From a bacterium (GTDB lineage Bacteria > Zixibacteria > MSB-5A5 > GN15 > FEB-12), in assembly GCA_030629485.1 (NCBI GenBank), contig DAOVOW010000160.1, forward strand, positions 1-5,611: DNA of 5,611 nt, read 5' to 3'. Shown piece by piece: positions 5,386 through 5,611 of this stretch. A program made the translations under genes and the position numbers. The notes under the pieces are model-generated. The model did no database searches. It was given only the letters and a program-made list of their open reading frames with translations, and was not told where the DNA came from. The stretch's first letter is position 1, and every line of letters starts with the position of its first letter.

Positions 5386-5483
5386 ACAACTATGCGTGGG
5401 GACTTTTTCAATAGGCCCCTTCGCGGGAATGACGCAACCAAACTCGCCAACGTCAGTGGCGGGTGGCCCGGACGTTCGTGAGT

Positions 5484-5555
5484 GTTGAAAAAGCTCCTTT
5501 CCTCGTCATTGCGAGCGACCGAAGACACTCGTGTCGTTGGGAGCGCGGCAATCTC
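5484..5555. repeat. Interspersed repeat, GTTGAAAAAGCTCC plus CGTCATTGCGAG ... GGCAATCTC
   Basis: GTTGAAAAAGCTCC (5484-5497) is a third copy of the terminal motif of the 5247-5419 element. It is followed by CGTCATTGCGAG (5504-5515) and GGCAATCTC (5547-5555), the two ends of a short intergenic repeat type seen scattered through many bacterial genomes. Between them lies a small palindrome, GACAC-TC-GTGTC (5524-5535). The widespread occurrence is from memory, not from a search. Confidence 0.65.
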
Positions 5556-5579
5556 TCTGGCGCTGTCTACCAACGAATT

Positions 5580-5611
5580 GAGATTGCCACAGCCACGCCC
5601 TTGAAAGCCAC
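5580..5611. repeat. Start of an inverted copy of the GGCAATCTC repeat, cut by window end
   Basis: GAGATTGCC (5580-5588) is the exact complement of GGCAATCTC (5547-5555), 24 bases away. It suggests a second, oppositely oriented unit that continues past the right edge. Confidence 0.45.

Larger units (their letters stand above)
5247..5419. mobile_element. MITE/REPIN-like palindromic element with terminal inverted repeats
   Basis: The ends are inverted copies: GGGCTTGTTGAAAAA (5246-5260) matches the complement of 5404-5418, GGGCCTATTGAAAAA, at 13 of 15 positions. Similarity continues inward through CCCC and TTGTG into two compound hairpins of opposite orientation (5276-5317 and 5342-5385). About 20 unmatched bases lie at the centre. 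There is no room for a gene, so mobility would need a transposase supplied elsewhere. The flanking TTCG on both sides fits a 4-base target duplication. Exact ends are uncertain by one or two bases. Confidence 0.6.
5229..5434. repeat. Interspersed hairpin repeat split by an insertion
   Basis: CCTGGATTCCGGCTTTCG (5229-5246) and CGGGAATGACG (5424-5434) read as the two halves of one short hairpin repeat of the common form ending CGGGAATGAC, with stem ATTCCGGC/CGGGAAT. The halves are about 177 bases apart, separated by the palindromic element at 5247-5419. TTCG occurs at both junctions (5243-5246 and 5420-5423). Confidence 0.6.
4857..5611. other. Long non-coding, repeat-rich region
   Basis: No credible gene was found on either strand. 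The one long open frame here (minus strand, 4953-5573) runs through the repeats and has no recognisable domain. Positions 4857-4960 hold the leader and presumed promoter area of the fadL-like operon. Positions 4961-5150 show nothing that could be named. From about 5159 to the end the DNA is a chain of palindromes and repeat fragments, listed separately. Confidence 0.8.

Noticed and set aside
4953..5573. Long minus-strand open frame of 206 codons in the right-hand repeat region
   Set aside because: It reads straight through the palindromes and known-type repeats. Its first residues (REIAAL, SVARNDE) are simply a translated CGTCATTGCGAG-type repeat. The composition is unlike a folded protein and there is no ribosome-binding site of note.

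Overview
This window holds the end of a membrane transporter gene, a complete greA, a decayed enzyme fragment, and three complete genes on the minus strand (a BshB1-like deacetylase, an esterase-fold lipoprotein and a FadL-type outer-membrane barrel), followed by about 750 bases of non-coding, repeat-dense DNA. An outer-membrane barrel and a lipoprotein point to a diderm (Gram-negative) bacterium. The mix of FadL-like barrel, BshB1-like deacetylase, SSS symporter and dense small palindromic repeats would suit an environmental lineage of the FCB type (for example Zixibacteria-like), but that placement is inference only.

Layout. Plus strand, 1-1140: the C-terminal part of a sodium:solute symporter (1-401), then greA (422-898), apparently driven by a promoter so close to its ATG that the mRNA may be leaderless. 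Next come two related hairpins (931-956 and 977-995) and a short in-frame remnant of a Cys/Met-metabolism PLP enzyme (about 1030-1140). Minus strand, 4854 down to 1253: fadL-like gene (3334-4854), then the lipoprotein (2027-3322) whose Shine-Dalgarno overlaps the fadL stop codon, then a strong intrinsic terminator (1976-2007), then the deacetylase (1253-1972), whose likely ATG lies three bases beyond the terminator's U-tract. Plus- and minus-strand transcription converge at about 1140-1250.

The barrel and lipoprotein almost certainly form one operon and both should reach the outer membrane. The lipoprotein looks like a pseudo-esterase: the nucleophile-elbow serine is glycine (one base from serine) and the oxyanion-hole segment is altered, which suggests a binding or structural role next to a hydrophobic-compound channel. 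Two palindromes upstream of the fadL start are candidate operators.

The right end (4857-5611) is a mosaic of small repeats. The clearest is a palindromic, MITE/REPIN-like element of about 173 bp (5247-5419) made of two inverted copies of one hairpin unit with matching terminal inverted repeats. It appears to be inserted into the loop of a different hairpin repeat, flanked by TTCG on both sides. No CRISPR array, tRNA, rRNA or transposase gene was seen.
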